A DNA stretch of 64,000 nt from Apium graveolens (Eukaryota > Streptophyta > Magnoliopsida > Apiales > Apiaceae): NCBI RefSeq assembly GCF_009905375.1, contig NC_133653.1, forward strand, positions 60,391,956 to 60,455,955. The letters are read 5' to 3'. The notes below the pieces were generated by a model, which was not told the DNA's origin, searched no databases, and saw only the letters and a list, made by a program, of their open reading frames with translations. Below are positions 24,349 to 34,587 of the stretch, piece by piece. Positions within the stretch are counted from its first letter, which is position 1. Each line of letters begins with the position of its first letter. The position numbers and the translations under genes are program-made.

Positions 24349-25240
24349 ACTAGGATTTATTATTTTCTTATGTTAAAATCTTATTATATAACTTTTAATT
24401 CCAAAATTAATGAAAAATTATATTTCTTATTTAATCTTATTTGCTATGTTTGATGTTTGTGTATGACTATATTACAGTTACTGGTGTTATGTCATGATCA
24501 ACTGTGCACGAATCTTAAAGAATAGTGATTGTAAACTATATCATAATCTTGGTAACTTAATATATGCTATGGTTTAAGCAGATGGTTAACTCATTCATCA
24601 AAATTTCTTTCTGAGTTTTGTCCAGGACTTCAACAAAATATATCTTGAGATTTATATCATTCTTTATGTTTTGTTAAACTTAAACACACAACTATCACTT
24701 ATGTTACCCAGAAGTAAATAACTTAACCTAAAATGAGTAACTTTAAGGAATCCCACAAGTTATTAACCACCTTCTAATTTTAATTTTCAAAAACATAAGT
24801 GATCGAATTACAAAGAAAACAGTAAGAAAAACAAATCATGTAAGTTGAGTGATATAGAAGCCTCTCTGAGACAAAACAATTGCCTTGTAATTCTTGAGTG
24901 CATTGCCTAGTTATCTTCCTCAAAGATACTAGTGTATTGAATGAATATTTTTACTTGCCTCAAATAATCACCTCACAAACCAGTGGAGTTTAATATGAAG
25001 CAGTTATTTGCAACTGAGAAGCTCATCACTTGAAACATTTTCTTTCCTTCAGAGAATGTTGCGAGAACTTAGTTCTGACTAAGACTTTCTTTAAAGATCA
25101 ATACTTTCTTTGTAATCAAGAAGCTCAACTTGTTTGAGTTGTTTGCCTTAAAATTAGCAATTAATCAGGTTCATTGCTAAGTCAAGCATTCATGAAACAC
25201 GATGCATGCATTGTGCTTTCTAACTCAGAACCCCCATCAA
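24349..25240 (+). other. Relic sequence without recognisable gene
   Basis: AT-rich sequence between the small ORF and the first aORF match. No ORF, repeat array or RNA gene is visible. Confidence 0.5.
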
Positions 25241-25249
25241 GATTTTTCT

Positions 25250-27930
25250 AGAGGTTACATGCTGAGGTAGACCTTGATGATGCCACATCAAAATCGGGGG
25301 TTTCATCACTCTTTAGTAAAGACCTTGGATATCTAGCATATTTTAGGTGCAATTAGACCTGTAATGGCTACATGTTTTGAGAATGATATTTCTGAGGGGA
25401 ATTCATTCAAATCCACTCCTAGTCAAATGGAGGTTCAGTTTAACTGAACAAAAACCCTCATAACTGTTGTTTATGATATACTTCATTGAATAATTGAGAT
25501 AATAAGTTCAACTAACTTGATTTATCAAGTTGGGAAATCCACATTTGTGGTGGTCCCTCCCAAAGGGAACCAGGGTTTGAGAATGTTATCCAAGTGAAAG
25601 ATACATTCAAATCCCCACTAGTTTACTAGAGCTTCATGAAAATGAAGAACGCATCCACATAACCACATTAATGCATTGATTATGAATCATTCCTCCTGTG
25701 AGTACAACTGTTCATTTTAAAATAGGAGGAATCTCATTTGTTGAGAAAATGCCTTTCACAAATTCAGATTGATGTGATGATTGTTAATGAAGAATCATAT
25801 CCCCAACTCATCAAATATAAAAACATCTTCTCAAGAACACCCAAACAGCTCATCCAGCCTTCTCCAGAATGTTGGTTATTTACCAAGTCTTCAAATAAAT
25901 GATGCAAATCTTGAATTCATGGTGAAAACATATTCTAAAACTGGTGTTCATTATTTTCTGGATGATATGTTGGAACATCAGTCTCTCATTTCAGTCATAA
26001 TCAGTTAAAGTTGTGTTTTTTAAATGTTAATCAGTTCTCACAGCTTTCAACTGCTATGACACTCTCAACTGTTATTTTCTTCTATTCATCAATGACTATC
26101 GTTCAGTTGTTGATAAGTGTCAGTTCATAAATGGCTTGTCCTCTGACATAGCCATTTATAAGTCAAATTGTGTATCAACAGCTATCTTATAGTTGTTGAT
26201 AATAGTACAGTCTGCAAATCTTATGCAATTTACTAAACACAATCATTTTAACACTCCTAGGTCTGTGGGAAGGGAGTGAAAATACTGAGAGTAAGAGACT
26301 TATTTTTAAAGCAGGCAAAAGAAGAAGAGTGAATGAGAGGCAGAGCAACTCCTTCAGCCCTGCAAGTAAAAGATGAGTATCCAGCCTTAGAAGTGATGGT
26401 GAGGGTGTGAGATGTGTGAGCCAGGGGGAGCCCCTGATGCATGAAAATAGAGAACATGAGTGAATTACAGGTACAGTTGGACGCTATATAAAGATCATTA
26501 GTGATTACATCAGATGGCTGATGCAAAGTACGAGCCAAGATGTCACACTCTAGCTGCACAAGCTCAATTTTCTATTTGAGAAAGTCTATCTTCTCATATC
26601 CTCAAAGTGGATCAAAGACTCTTGAAACTACTATTATTTTAAACCATTGATGCTAACAATAAGGGGGAGAAGTAATTTGAGTAGTTTGAGCTTACAGGAG
26701 ACAGAATTCATAGCTCACGCTGAGGGGGAGCAACTCGAAGTGAATAATCTACATAAGTCACAGCTCTAGCTGAGAGAGAGTAACTCTAGCTAGAAAAGGA
26801 GCAATAAACGAAGAAGAAGATTCTGTAGACTTGTTCAACTAAGGGGGGGTAAGAAGTCTCTAGCTGAGGGGGAGCTGAAGATAACTCTGTAAGACTTTTC
26901 TAAAAATCTCTTCAGATAAGAAAAAGCAAGGGACGTCGAGAATTCACTAGAAGGATAACAGTGCATCAACAAAGAGGGAGTAATGGCCCAAGATAAGATC
27001 TTTCCATTACTTGGAAGCTAAGAATTGGCTTAGGCTGAAGATATATAAAAGCATTGAATTATCTACAATTCAGTGTCTAGTTGAAACTAGCCACAAGTCA
27101 GCATAGGAACCGCAAGCCAATAAGCAGCCACAAAATCCAAGGGAAAGAACAAGCACAACTGTAAGGAAGAAAGAAAGTTCAGTTGTTAGGTTTCATTAAA
27201 TACTGAACTTAATGAGGATCCAATTATGTCCAATGTATGGCCTATCATTCTTGAGAAAAGGTTATTTCAAGCTTATCTTTTAAAAGGGACATGAAGGTCA
27301 TCAGAAACAAGAAAGTTCTGCACAAATCAGTCTTCAAAAATACAAATCTTCTATTTCAGAGAAGGAGACTGAGGAAATAACTCAATCATGTAGTTTTTCA
27401 ATACAGATGAGTGATTTTCAAAGAAAAACTTCATCCAAACAAGATCCAGGAAGTTGAGAAGTTATATTTTACCTCAGAACTGTATCTATAGCAATGTTTG
27501 AACAAAAGAAAGGAAGTAGTAGCTTACAACATCCATCTCAGCTCATCAATGAAAGATATGCAATCTTGACATGGAGCTATTACTAGACTTAGCAGAAACT
27601 GGAAATTGTACTTCCACTACCAAAAGTCTAAATCTTCAGAGTTTTACTGAAAAGCTAGTCTGTCAAAGTAGATAATGAAGGGATCTTTCTTAAAAGGACA
27701 TATTGGAATTTCAAATTGAAAATATATCTGAAAGATAACATGTTCACACATGCTCAGATAAAAGGAGCAACTTTTAGAGTAACATCTTTTCCTCAAAACT
27801 ATTTCCTTATACATTTCATTTTTTAGCAGCTTAACATAGCACAGTTATGCACGCCTAATGCTTAATTTATCAGGATGTGTTTTGTTATCATCAAGGGTGT
27901 AATTTATGGCTGATATTCTATCAGTTATAA
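25250..27930 (+). pseudogene. Relic additional ORF (aORF) traces
   Basis: The stretch 25260-25630 aligns by eye with Copia-1 8490-8900 (shared TAGACCTTGATGA, TTCAAATCC and GGAGGTT words in the same order). Farther right, short coiled-coil-like words and five or more GGGGGAG tracts (26405-26880) remain. Stops occur throughout. It shows that the relic carried the same kind of downstream gene as Copia-1. Confidence 0.55.
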
Positions 27931-27942
27931 ATTAGGGGAGAT

Positions 27943-28964
27943 TGTTAGGAATCAAGCCTAAATTCTGATAATAAAAAAACTACATTTGCATAATAATGTT
28001 AAGACAAAATATAACCTCAAACTGTTAACCGTCCTAAGGGATAACAATTGGAGGAGTAGCCCAACAAATGATGTGGTCATTGTAATATCTTCTCTGAGAA
28101 CTCAATAAATAGATAGCAATGCAATAATTCATTCAGAAGTCATGTTGATTCAATGGATAATCTAGAAGAGGATGGCTAAGTGTAAATATTCGATATCATA
28201 TAATTCATATTAAGTGAAGTGAATCTTCAACTGCTAAATGAAGAGAAGAATGAACTATCATATACGCCAGCCTATCAACTGCTAATCAGGTGACTATCAG
28301 TGGCTTAGGAAAGCTGTAGCAGAATGACTACTAATGGCTAAGCTTTTCTACGGCTAACAGCTATCAATGGCTAATGCAAATTATAGCTAATAATAGTGAC
28401 GTGACAGTGGTCAAAACCTAGGGATGTCATAATACATAGGATGATAGGTATCTCAGAAAAGAAGATGAGAAGCCAAGACAAATTTTGCATGTGATCTTGG
28501 ATTCTAAAGAAGAAGAAACATTTCATTTCCGTGCATGGAAATTTGAAGAGATATTCAAGGTTGTATATTATGATAATATTTATCTTAATCTATCAAACAT
28601 CACGAGAAAGAGAATGAAGAAGTAACATTGCTGGACCTCGAACACTGCAATATCTATATCAAGCTTTTTAACTTGGTAACATATAAACCAAGTAGCAGCA
28701 GTGTTTCACTTAAGAAATAGGTTTTACATTTTCATAGAGCTTGAGAGAGATTTCCTTCTTTGAGTGAAACACTATAAACCACAGTTGTGAGATTACTCTT
28801 GTAATTGTAATAAATTATTTCTTCAAAAATAAACCTCATGTGGCAAGTCAAAAAATAAACCACCTGAAATTATAGAAATTTGTGTTCATCTTTCCTATCC
28901 CATGCACAAATTAACTTGAAAATTTTAATTTGTATTCAACCCCCTTCTACAAATTTGTGTACAC
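27943..28964 (+). repeat. Relic LTR
   Basis: It starts TGTTAGGAATC after an AGGGGAGAT purine tract. The family words CTATCAATGGCTAA and CTATCAACTGCTAA are clustered at 28265-28385. It reaches the C-rich ATTCAACCCCCTTCTAC block at 28932-28950 that marks the LTR end in this lineage; the exact CA end is lost. Confidence 0.7.
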
Positions 28965-28971
28965 TTTTTTT

Positions 28972-29255
28972 TAGGATATGCTAGGACTTAAATAACAGTA
29001 GAAGAGGGGGTTTAATACAGTATAGAACAATCAAATTGAAATCTAACACATAATGTGGAAAATAGTTTTTATTGATATATAAAAAGCGATAACAGATTAC
29101 AACATACTCTATCAAAAAATGAAAATTTATTCTTGAGAGCTGTTAGGTTACATGAAAGATAATAACGTTTAAGCAACTTATTTAGTATAAATCTAATATA
29201 TGATAGCTACTCTATCAAATTACAAGATATGATATACATGGACAAGGCTGTTGGG
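28972..29255 (-). repeat. Inverted Sirevirus LTR fragment
   Basis: Read on the minus strand it resembles the last part of the Copia-3 LTR: a GTAACCTAACAGCTCTC-like word, then CAATAAA-like and TGATTGTTCTATACTGTATT words, and a C-rich end. Divergence is high and the outer boundaries are lost. Confidence 0.55.
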
Positions 29256-29349
29256 GTTAAACCCAATAGGTAGTATGGGCTTGATGTTATAAATCATAAT
29301 TGAGTTGGGTAATAATTGTATGTGTTGACAATTATTATTATAATGGGAA

Positions 29350-29365
29350 CACTACTAGAAAAAAG
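29350..29365 (-). repeat. CACTA terminal inverted repeat
   Basis: CACTACTAGAAAAAAG is the typical start of plant CACTA termini, where transposase cuts. The partner end is not in the window. Confidence 0.88.
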
Positions 29366-29374
29366 ACCTTAGAC

Positions 29375-30015
29375 TTCGGTTTTTAACCGATGTCTATGTA
29401 AAAAATGTATGATGTCTTCGTGACTGATGTTAAATGTATTTTCTCATAGACATCGGTTAAAAACCGATGTCTATGTAATATTACACATCGTTTCTGAAAA
29501 ATTTCTGATGTCTAATTCACATTGATGTTATATAATTGTTTAATGTCAAGTTCAGAAATATAATATTAGGACGATTAGGCCTGTTTAAAACTATAACTCA
29601 CAATCAATATTTATAAAATAAAATCGATTATAAATAAAAAATCAATGTCTATATCTTATTAGACATCGGTTAAAAATAAAAAACCGATGTTTATATCTTA
29701 TTAGACATCGATCATTTTCTAAGTACCCGATGTCAATGTTGATAATAGACATCGATCATTTTCCAAGTACCCGATGTCAATGTTGATAATAGACATCAGT
29801 TGTTTTCTAAAAAACCGATATTAGTATGATAAATAGACATCGGGTGTTTATTTTTAAATCGATGTTATTACCCTGTTTTCATGTGCTAATATTCCTTTAT
29901 TAACATCGAATATTTTATTTTTCTGATGTCTTTGTGATTTTAAGACATTGCTTTTATATGTGTAAACTGATGTTATTTATGGTTTTTTAACATCGGTTCT
30001 AATAACAATGTGATG
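29375..30015. repeat. CACTA subterminal repeat array
   Basis: The 10- to 12-bp word AGACATCGGTT and its complement AACCGATGTCT occur many times in both directions, often as pairs separated by a few bases (for example 29450-29478). A near-duplicate block lies at 29703-29745 and 29746-29802. Such subterminal arrays bind the transposase accessory protein (TNPA-like) in the family. Confidence 0.85.
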
Positions 30016-30350
30016 TCTGTTTATATTATAATTAAACTGAGCATCTCTGCTTTTGCATGAACCAGAAAACTCCATATGGTAAAAATCCAATCAACCAATA
30101 ATTTTCCATCCAACCAACTAACAATTTTCACCCCATCAACCAACAATTAACCCAGATTCAACCAACTTGTTTTTATCCAATCAACAACCTAAAACATCTA
30201 CTAGAAAATTCAGAACATCTATATTAACCAACCAACAACAAATATATAGCGAAAATAGTTCTAACACATTGTCAAACATTCTTACAAATTCGATCAGCAA
30301 GTACATTATGAAACCAGAATTTACAGTAGCGAGGCAAGGAAATTTACAAT
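30016..30350 (-). other. CACTA gene 3' untranslated region
   Basis: No ORF of note. AT-rich, with a loose repeat of ATCAACCAAC words at 30085-30240. It lies after the stop of the Ulp1-type gene. Confidence 0.5.
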
Positions 30351-31255
30351 CTACATTTTGTCTTGAATGAAGTCGATAACATCACAACGAACCTGGTCCA
30401 GCTCCTCTAGAGTATAAGACTTGCGAGTCTTGGTCGCCCACTAAAAATTGTGTAAACCGAAAAGGGAAATCATAAAAAATGCATCTAAAATGCCACATTC
30501 AGTCATACAGAAATGAATGTACGGACCTTAGAAGTAAAAGAAATTTCCCTGTCCTCAATAATTTCCTTCATGTACCTCATCACTACATAACCACATTCAA
30601 CCCCACCAGGCTGTTTCGGGGATCCCTGTTAAGATAAAATTAAAAAAAAAAACTGGCTTTACAAACTAATTAAATCAAGATTACTGTCGTACTACAAAAA
30701 TTATAATATAAATTACTTACTACAAGATTCTTGATTTTAGGAGCTTTGTTACCCCTTCCTGTTTAAGAATTAACTTGTTTTATTGTCCTGCATATTATAA
30801 TAACACGGTGTCAAGAGTCATATTTCGAATACAAAAAATAAATGAAAACACCTAAAAAATAAAAGGAATAATGTTACTCTGATAAAGCTTTTTTTAAATC
30901 ATCAAAATGAGTTGGATGAGGCAAAGGATTGAGAATGTAAATGTCGTCATCCCATATTACGACCAGAATCCAGTGACAATTGTATTATTATAAATTTACA
31001 CAAGTCAGATATTTTTAAAAATAGCCTAAAAACCTAAAAGAAAATTAAATTAATAGATTACAATATGCATTTAAAAATACATACTGATAAATATGTGGCA
31101 GGAAGAATATGTGATTTTGATTACCCTCTTTCAACCGACTACCAACATTTCATTGAAAATCAGCATTCAAATTAAAGTTGGCGCCATGATCAAAAAATCC
31201 ATACAGGACCACATTATCATCCTTGCGAACCCTCTTAATTGTACTATGCAAGTGC
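30351..31255 (-). pseudogene. CACTA ORF2, 3' exons: Ulp1-type cysteine protease domain
   Basis: Five minus-strand exons are proposed: 31085-31255, about 30878-30990, 30721-30758, 30527-30625 and 30351-30440, most with GT-AG borders. They encode the C48 (Ulp1) peptidase-like half of a CACTA protein. The catalytic His is in HWILVV (30973-30975), the Cys in VECGYVVMRYMKEI (30593-30595), with a Gln in KQPGG just before. The position usually Asp reads Asn (ILNPLPH). The first exon has an in-frame TGA (after NADFQ, near 31150). The acceptor of the second exon is not clear. The remaining exons are 26.8 kb away at 58105-60540, because Copia-3 sits in the intron between. Confidence 0.82.
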
Positions 31256-31264
31256 CTATACATA

Positions 31265-31857
31265 TGTTAGATATATTTGATAATGTCATGGCTAATATGA
31301 TTTATGTTTAGTTTTCAGATCTTACTTTAACAGGATAAATCAGTACTTACTGGAAGTCAGGACTTAAGGATATCAATACTTATATTATCAGGAGATAATC
31401 ATCAGAAGAGGGATATCAGAACTTAAGTGCTGAAGGACGTTCAGATAAGGACAGTAGCTGATTAAAGGAAAGAAGATCGAGATAAACATAAGAAGAGATA
31501 TGCATGAAGAAGGAATTCTATGAAGAATAGAATACTTGGAAGAAAAGATATCTGATTGATATATTTTAGGAAGCAGAATTATATTTCATATCAATTAGCG
31601 ATTATCTTGTAACTGTATAGTATATAAACACAAACATAGGGTTTACACTAAAAGTGTTATCATATTCGAGAAGATTATTCATTGTAACCCTAGCAGCTCT
31701 CGTGATATTTGTTCATCACTGAGAGGTAACAGTTCCATACTGTAACAGAGTTTATTGTTTCAATAAAGTTTGTTTTCTGTTACTTGAAATATTAAAAGTT
31801 CGATTTGATTGTATTTTACACTGTATTCACCCCCTCTACAGTGTGTGTGACCTAACA
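31265..31857 (+). repeat. Copia-3 5' LTR
   Basis: Starts TGTTAGATATATTTGA and ends GTGACCTAACA. Words such as AGAACTTAAGTGCTGA and CAGTACTTA crowd 31345-31435. It contains TATATAAACACA at about 31621-31632, a likely TATA region, and a CAATAAAG near 31761. Confidence 0.93.
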
Positions 31858-31859
31858 AG

Positions 31860-31872
31860 TGATATCAGAGCC
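31860..31872 (+). promoter_or_regulatory. Copia-3 primer binding site (initiator tRNA-Met)
   Basis: TGATATCAGAGCC begins 2 bases after the LTR. It differs from the usual TGGTATCAGAGC at one base (G to A). Confidence 0.85.
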
Positions 31873-31913
31873 TATCTGTTAATGCACATACAGTTAAAGA
31901 TCCAAACACAATC

Positions 31914-34250
31914 ATGTCTGACACAGAAACTCCAACTAAGCCTACCAAAACTGAAGAACCACCGAAGACACAAATTCAGAGTCGGTATGAGACCATCAGA
32001 GTTCCCATACTGAGACCATCTGAATATCCCATATGGAAGGTGAGGATGACCATGTTCCTGGAAGCAACAGATCCAGAATATCTTGATAGAATCAAGGAAG
32101 GGCCTCACAAACCAACCAAGCTCGTTGTTGCAGTTACAGGTGAAGCAGCAAAGACTGTACCAAAGGAGAAGAGTGATTATACTGCTGAAGATATAGCATC
32201 AATTGCTAAGGATGCTAAGGTACGACACTTACTGCATAGTGCCACTGATAATGCAATGTCAAACAGGGTAATTAACTGCAAGACTGCTAAGGAGATATGG
32301 GATGCTCTGGAAACAAGGTGTCAGGGAACTGATACAATTAAGAAGAACAGGAAAACAATACTCACTCAAGAGTATGCACACTTTGACTCAAAGTCTAATG
32401 AGTCATTGACTGATTTATATGATAGATTTATCAAACTCTTGAATGATTTGTCATTGGTTGATAAGGAGTATGATCTTGAAGATTCAAACCTTAAATTCCT
32501 GTTAGCTCTTCCTGAATGCTGGGATTTGAAGGCAACAACAATAAGAGACAACTACAATCTTGATGAAACAACTCTTGATGAAATTTATGGAATGCTCAAG
32601 ACTCATGAACTTGAGATGGAACAAAGAAGCAAGAGGAAAGGAGGAAAGTCAAGGACAGTTGCTCTTAAGGCTGATGAAGAATCCCCCAAGGCAGTTACCT
32701 CAAGGAAAGACAAGGGTAAAGCTCTTTTCACAAAGTCTAATACTGAGTCATCAAGTTCTGAAAGTGATGATGACTCAGATTCTGAAAACTTGCCTGAGAC
32801 TGATGCTGATGAGGAGATGATGAAGCTGTGTGCTCTTATGGTGAAAGGGATCACAAAGATTGCATACAGAAAGTTCAGGAAGAGAAAGAAGTTTTCCAGG
32901 AAAGGCACAAGTTCTGATAAGAAAAATTTCAGAAGATCTGAGGGCAGAGGAGGAAAGTCTGACAGAGGAGATTATACCAATGTCAAATGCTATAACTGTG
33001 GTGAGAAAGGCCACATATCTCCTGATTGCAAGAAAGTGAAGGGTGACAAAGGCAAGGCTCTTGTCACAAAGAAGAAAAGGTGGACATACACCTCAGACTC
33101 TGAAAGTGAGGAGAACTATGCTTTGATGGCAAATGCTGATAAAGAAAGTGCTGAGAGCAGTTCTGAAGCTGCTGAAACAAAGGTACCTCAGACTACTTAT
33201 GCTTTTCATACTGATGATATTAATGAGTTGAGAAGATATCTTAAAACCATGTTTGTTAGTTATAGAGATCAAACTTTAACATGTGAAAGATTAACTTCTG
33301 AAAATCTTGCTTTTAAGAAAAGAAATGATTTCTTAGAAAAAGAGTTAGTTATGTTCCATCAAACTCAGAAGGATAGAGATGATGCTTTTTATGTTAGGGA
33401 TGAAGTGCTAAAAATGAATGAATCTCTAAAAACTGAGTTAGAAAAGGAAAGAGAGATTATCAGGACTTGGACTAACTCTGGCAGAACAACTCAAAATTTG
33501 CTAAGTAGTGAAAATTGGAAAGAGGGCTTAGGTTATGGAGAGGATAAGAATGATAAAGGAACTGTAGAAATTAAGCCTGTTGTTAAGCAAAAGCCAAAGT
33601 TAAAACCTGTTAAGTTTGTAACTGTAAAGTTTGATAATGAGAAATCAGAAGTTAAAGTGGAATTAACTTCTGACAAACTAAAACAGGAAAAGACAGCTGA
33701 AGTAAACATAGGCTTAATGACTAAGAAGCAGCTTAAGCATAAGCTGAAAGATGTTAAGAATGCAAACAAGGTAAAATCACCTAGGAAAAATAGGAATGGA
33801 AAGGAAGGTGTGAATAAAAGCAATGATTATAAACCTGTTCCTGATGCTCCTAGGAAAGCATGTCATAACTGTGGAAGTTCTAACCATCTGGCTTCTTTTT
33901 GCAGGAAGAATAAGAACATTAACTCCTTACCTTCAAAATCAGGAGTTAAGAGTCAGTCTGTTAGATACAAACCACAAAATCCTTGTTTTCATTGTGGTAG
34001 TTTATGGCATTCCATTTATACTTGTAAGGAATATCATAGTTTGTACTATGATTATTATCAAATAAAACCTTCTTTGAAGAAAGTTTCCATTGTTCCTTCT
34101 AGTGTAAATTCTGATTCAAAGTCTGATAGTGTAAGTTCTGATAAGAAAAATGTTAACATAAACTCTGATGCTAAATCCGCTGCAAATGTTAACAAACTTG
34201 ATAAGGCCAAAGGATCCAAGCAAGTCTGGGTCCTTAAAACTAATCATTAG
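31914..34250 (+). CDS. gag: Copia-3 gag polyprotein, open reading frame intact
   Basis: A 778-residue open frame from ATG 31914, the first ATG after the primer site that opens it. The N-terminal part is a copia gag (YPIWKVRMTMFLEATD near residue 40; FLLALPECWDLK near 195). It is followed by an acidic Ser-Asp-rich stretch and three CCHC zinc knuckles: CYNCGEKGHISPDC (about residue 359), CHNCGSSNHLASFC (about 648) and CFHCGSLWHSIYTC (about 690). Coiled-coil-like sequence lies between the first and second. Most copia gags have one knuckle, so this long three-knuckle form is distinctive. The frame ends TAG at 34248, and a TGA follows four codons later, just before protease. Confidence 0.88.
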   Translation: MSDTETPTKPTKTEEPPKTQIQSRYETIRVPILRPSEYPIWKVRMTMFLEATDPEYLDRIKEGPHKPTKLVVAVTGEAAKTVPKEKSDYTAEDIASIAKDAKVRHLLHSATDNAMSNRVINCKTAKEIWDALETRCQGTDTIKKNRKTILTQEYAHFDSKSNESLTDLYDRFIKLLNDLSLVDKEYDLEDSNLKFLLALPECWDLKATTIRDNYNLDETTLDEIYGMLKTHELEMEQRSKRKGGKSRTVALKADEESPKAVTSRKDKGKALFTKSNTESSSSESDDDSDSENLPETDADEEMMKLCALMVKGITKIAYRKFRKRKKFSRKGTSSDKKNFRRSEGRGGKSDRGDYTNVKCYNCGEKGHISPDCKKVKGDKGKALVTKKKRWTYTSDSESEENYALMANADKESAESSSEAAETKVPQTTYAFHTDDINELRRYLKTMFVSYRDQTLTCERLTSENLAFKKRNDFLEKELVMFHQTQKDRDDAFYVRDEVLKMNESLKTELEKEREIIRTWTNSGRTTQNLLSSENWKEGLGYGEDKNDKGTVEIKPVVKQKPKLKPVKFVTVKFDNEKSEVKVELTSDKLKQEKTAEVNIGLMTKKQLKHKLKDVKNANKVKSPRKNRNGKEGVNKSNDYKPVPDAPRKACHNCGSSNHLASFCRKNKNINSLPSKSGVKSQSVRYKPQNPCFHCGSLWHSIYTCKEYHSLYYDYYQIKPSLKKVSIVPSSVNSDSKSDSVSSDKKNVNINSDAKSAANVNKLDKAKGSKQVWVLKTNH

Positions 34251-34262
34251 TGGTCTTTGTGA

Positions 34263-34587
34263 TTGCAGGGCAACAGGAAAAATATTCTAGTTCTAGACAG
34301 TGGATGTTCAGGACATATGACTGGAAATAAAGCCCTGCTATCAGACTTTGTGGAGAAAGCTGGCCCAAGTGTTTCTTATGGAGATGGAAACATTGGAAAA
34401 ACATTGGGATATGGCAATATCAATCTTGGGAATGTCATCATTAAAGAAGTAGCTCTGGTCTCAGGACTTAAACACAATTTGTTGAGTATAAGTCAAATCT
34501 GTGACGGAGCTTATCATGTTGATTTTTTTGAAGAACACTGTGAAGTTGTGAGTAAATCAAAAGGCAAAGTTGTTCTGAAAGGATACA
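34263..34587 (+). pseudogene. pro: Copia-3 protease, truncated by insertion
   Basis: In frame with gag after the TAG (34248) and TGA (34260). The active site Asp-Ser-Gly-Cys is intact at 34296-34307, followed by HMTGNKALL, SYGDGN, LGYGN and LLSISQIC as in the family. The frame is cut at 34587 (after VVLKGY) by the solo-LTR insertion; the next codons resume at 38965. TTGTGATTGCAG just before the protease resembles a splice acceptor. Confidence 0.88.
34583..34587. repeat. Target site duplication, left copy (ATACA)
   Basis: ATACA precedes the TG end of the inserted LTR and is repeated exactly at 38960-38964. Confidence 0.9.

Larger units (their letters stand above)
21707..28964 (+). mobile_element. 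Copia relic: very old Sirevirus-like element, 3' half
   Basis: This is decayed sequence with a consistent copia order: RNase H trace (about 21855-22115), oligomer-rich spacer, a small ORF homologous to the one in Copia-3 (about 24060-24348), stretches matching the Copia-1 aORF (25250-25630 against about 8490-8900), several GGGGGAG purine tracts, a PPT (AGGGGAGAT at 27934-27942) and an LTR starting TGTTAGGAATC at 27943. The 5' half is missing; Copia-1 ends just before it, so Copia-1 may have inserted into this relic. Confidence 0.75.

Noticed and set aside
26257..26559. Minus-strand open frame of 100 residues in the relic
   Set aside because: Cysteine- and serine-rich shadow of the decayed plus-strand aORF; no start context, homology or partner copy supports it.
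29375..30015. CRISPR-like array
   Set aside because: Repeats occur in both directions with irregular spacing next to a CACTA terminus; this is plant transposon DNA.
31245..31264. CAAGTG on both sides of Copia-3 as target duplication
   Set aside because: On the left it is 10 bp away from the LTR edge (AAGTG at 31250-31254), so it does not abut the element; likely coincidence.
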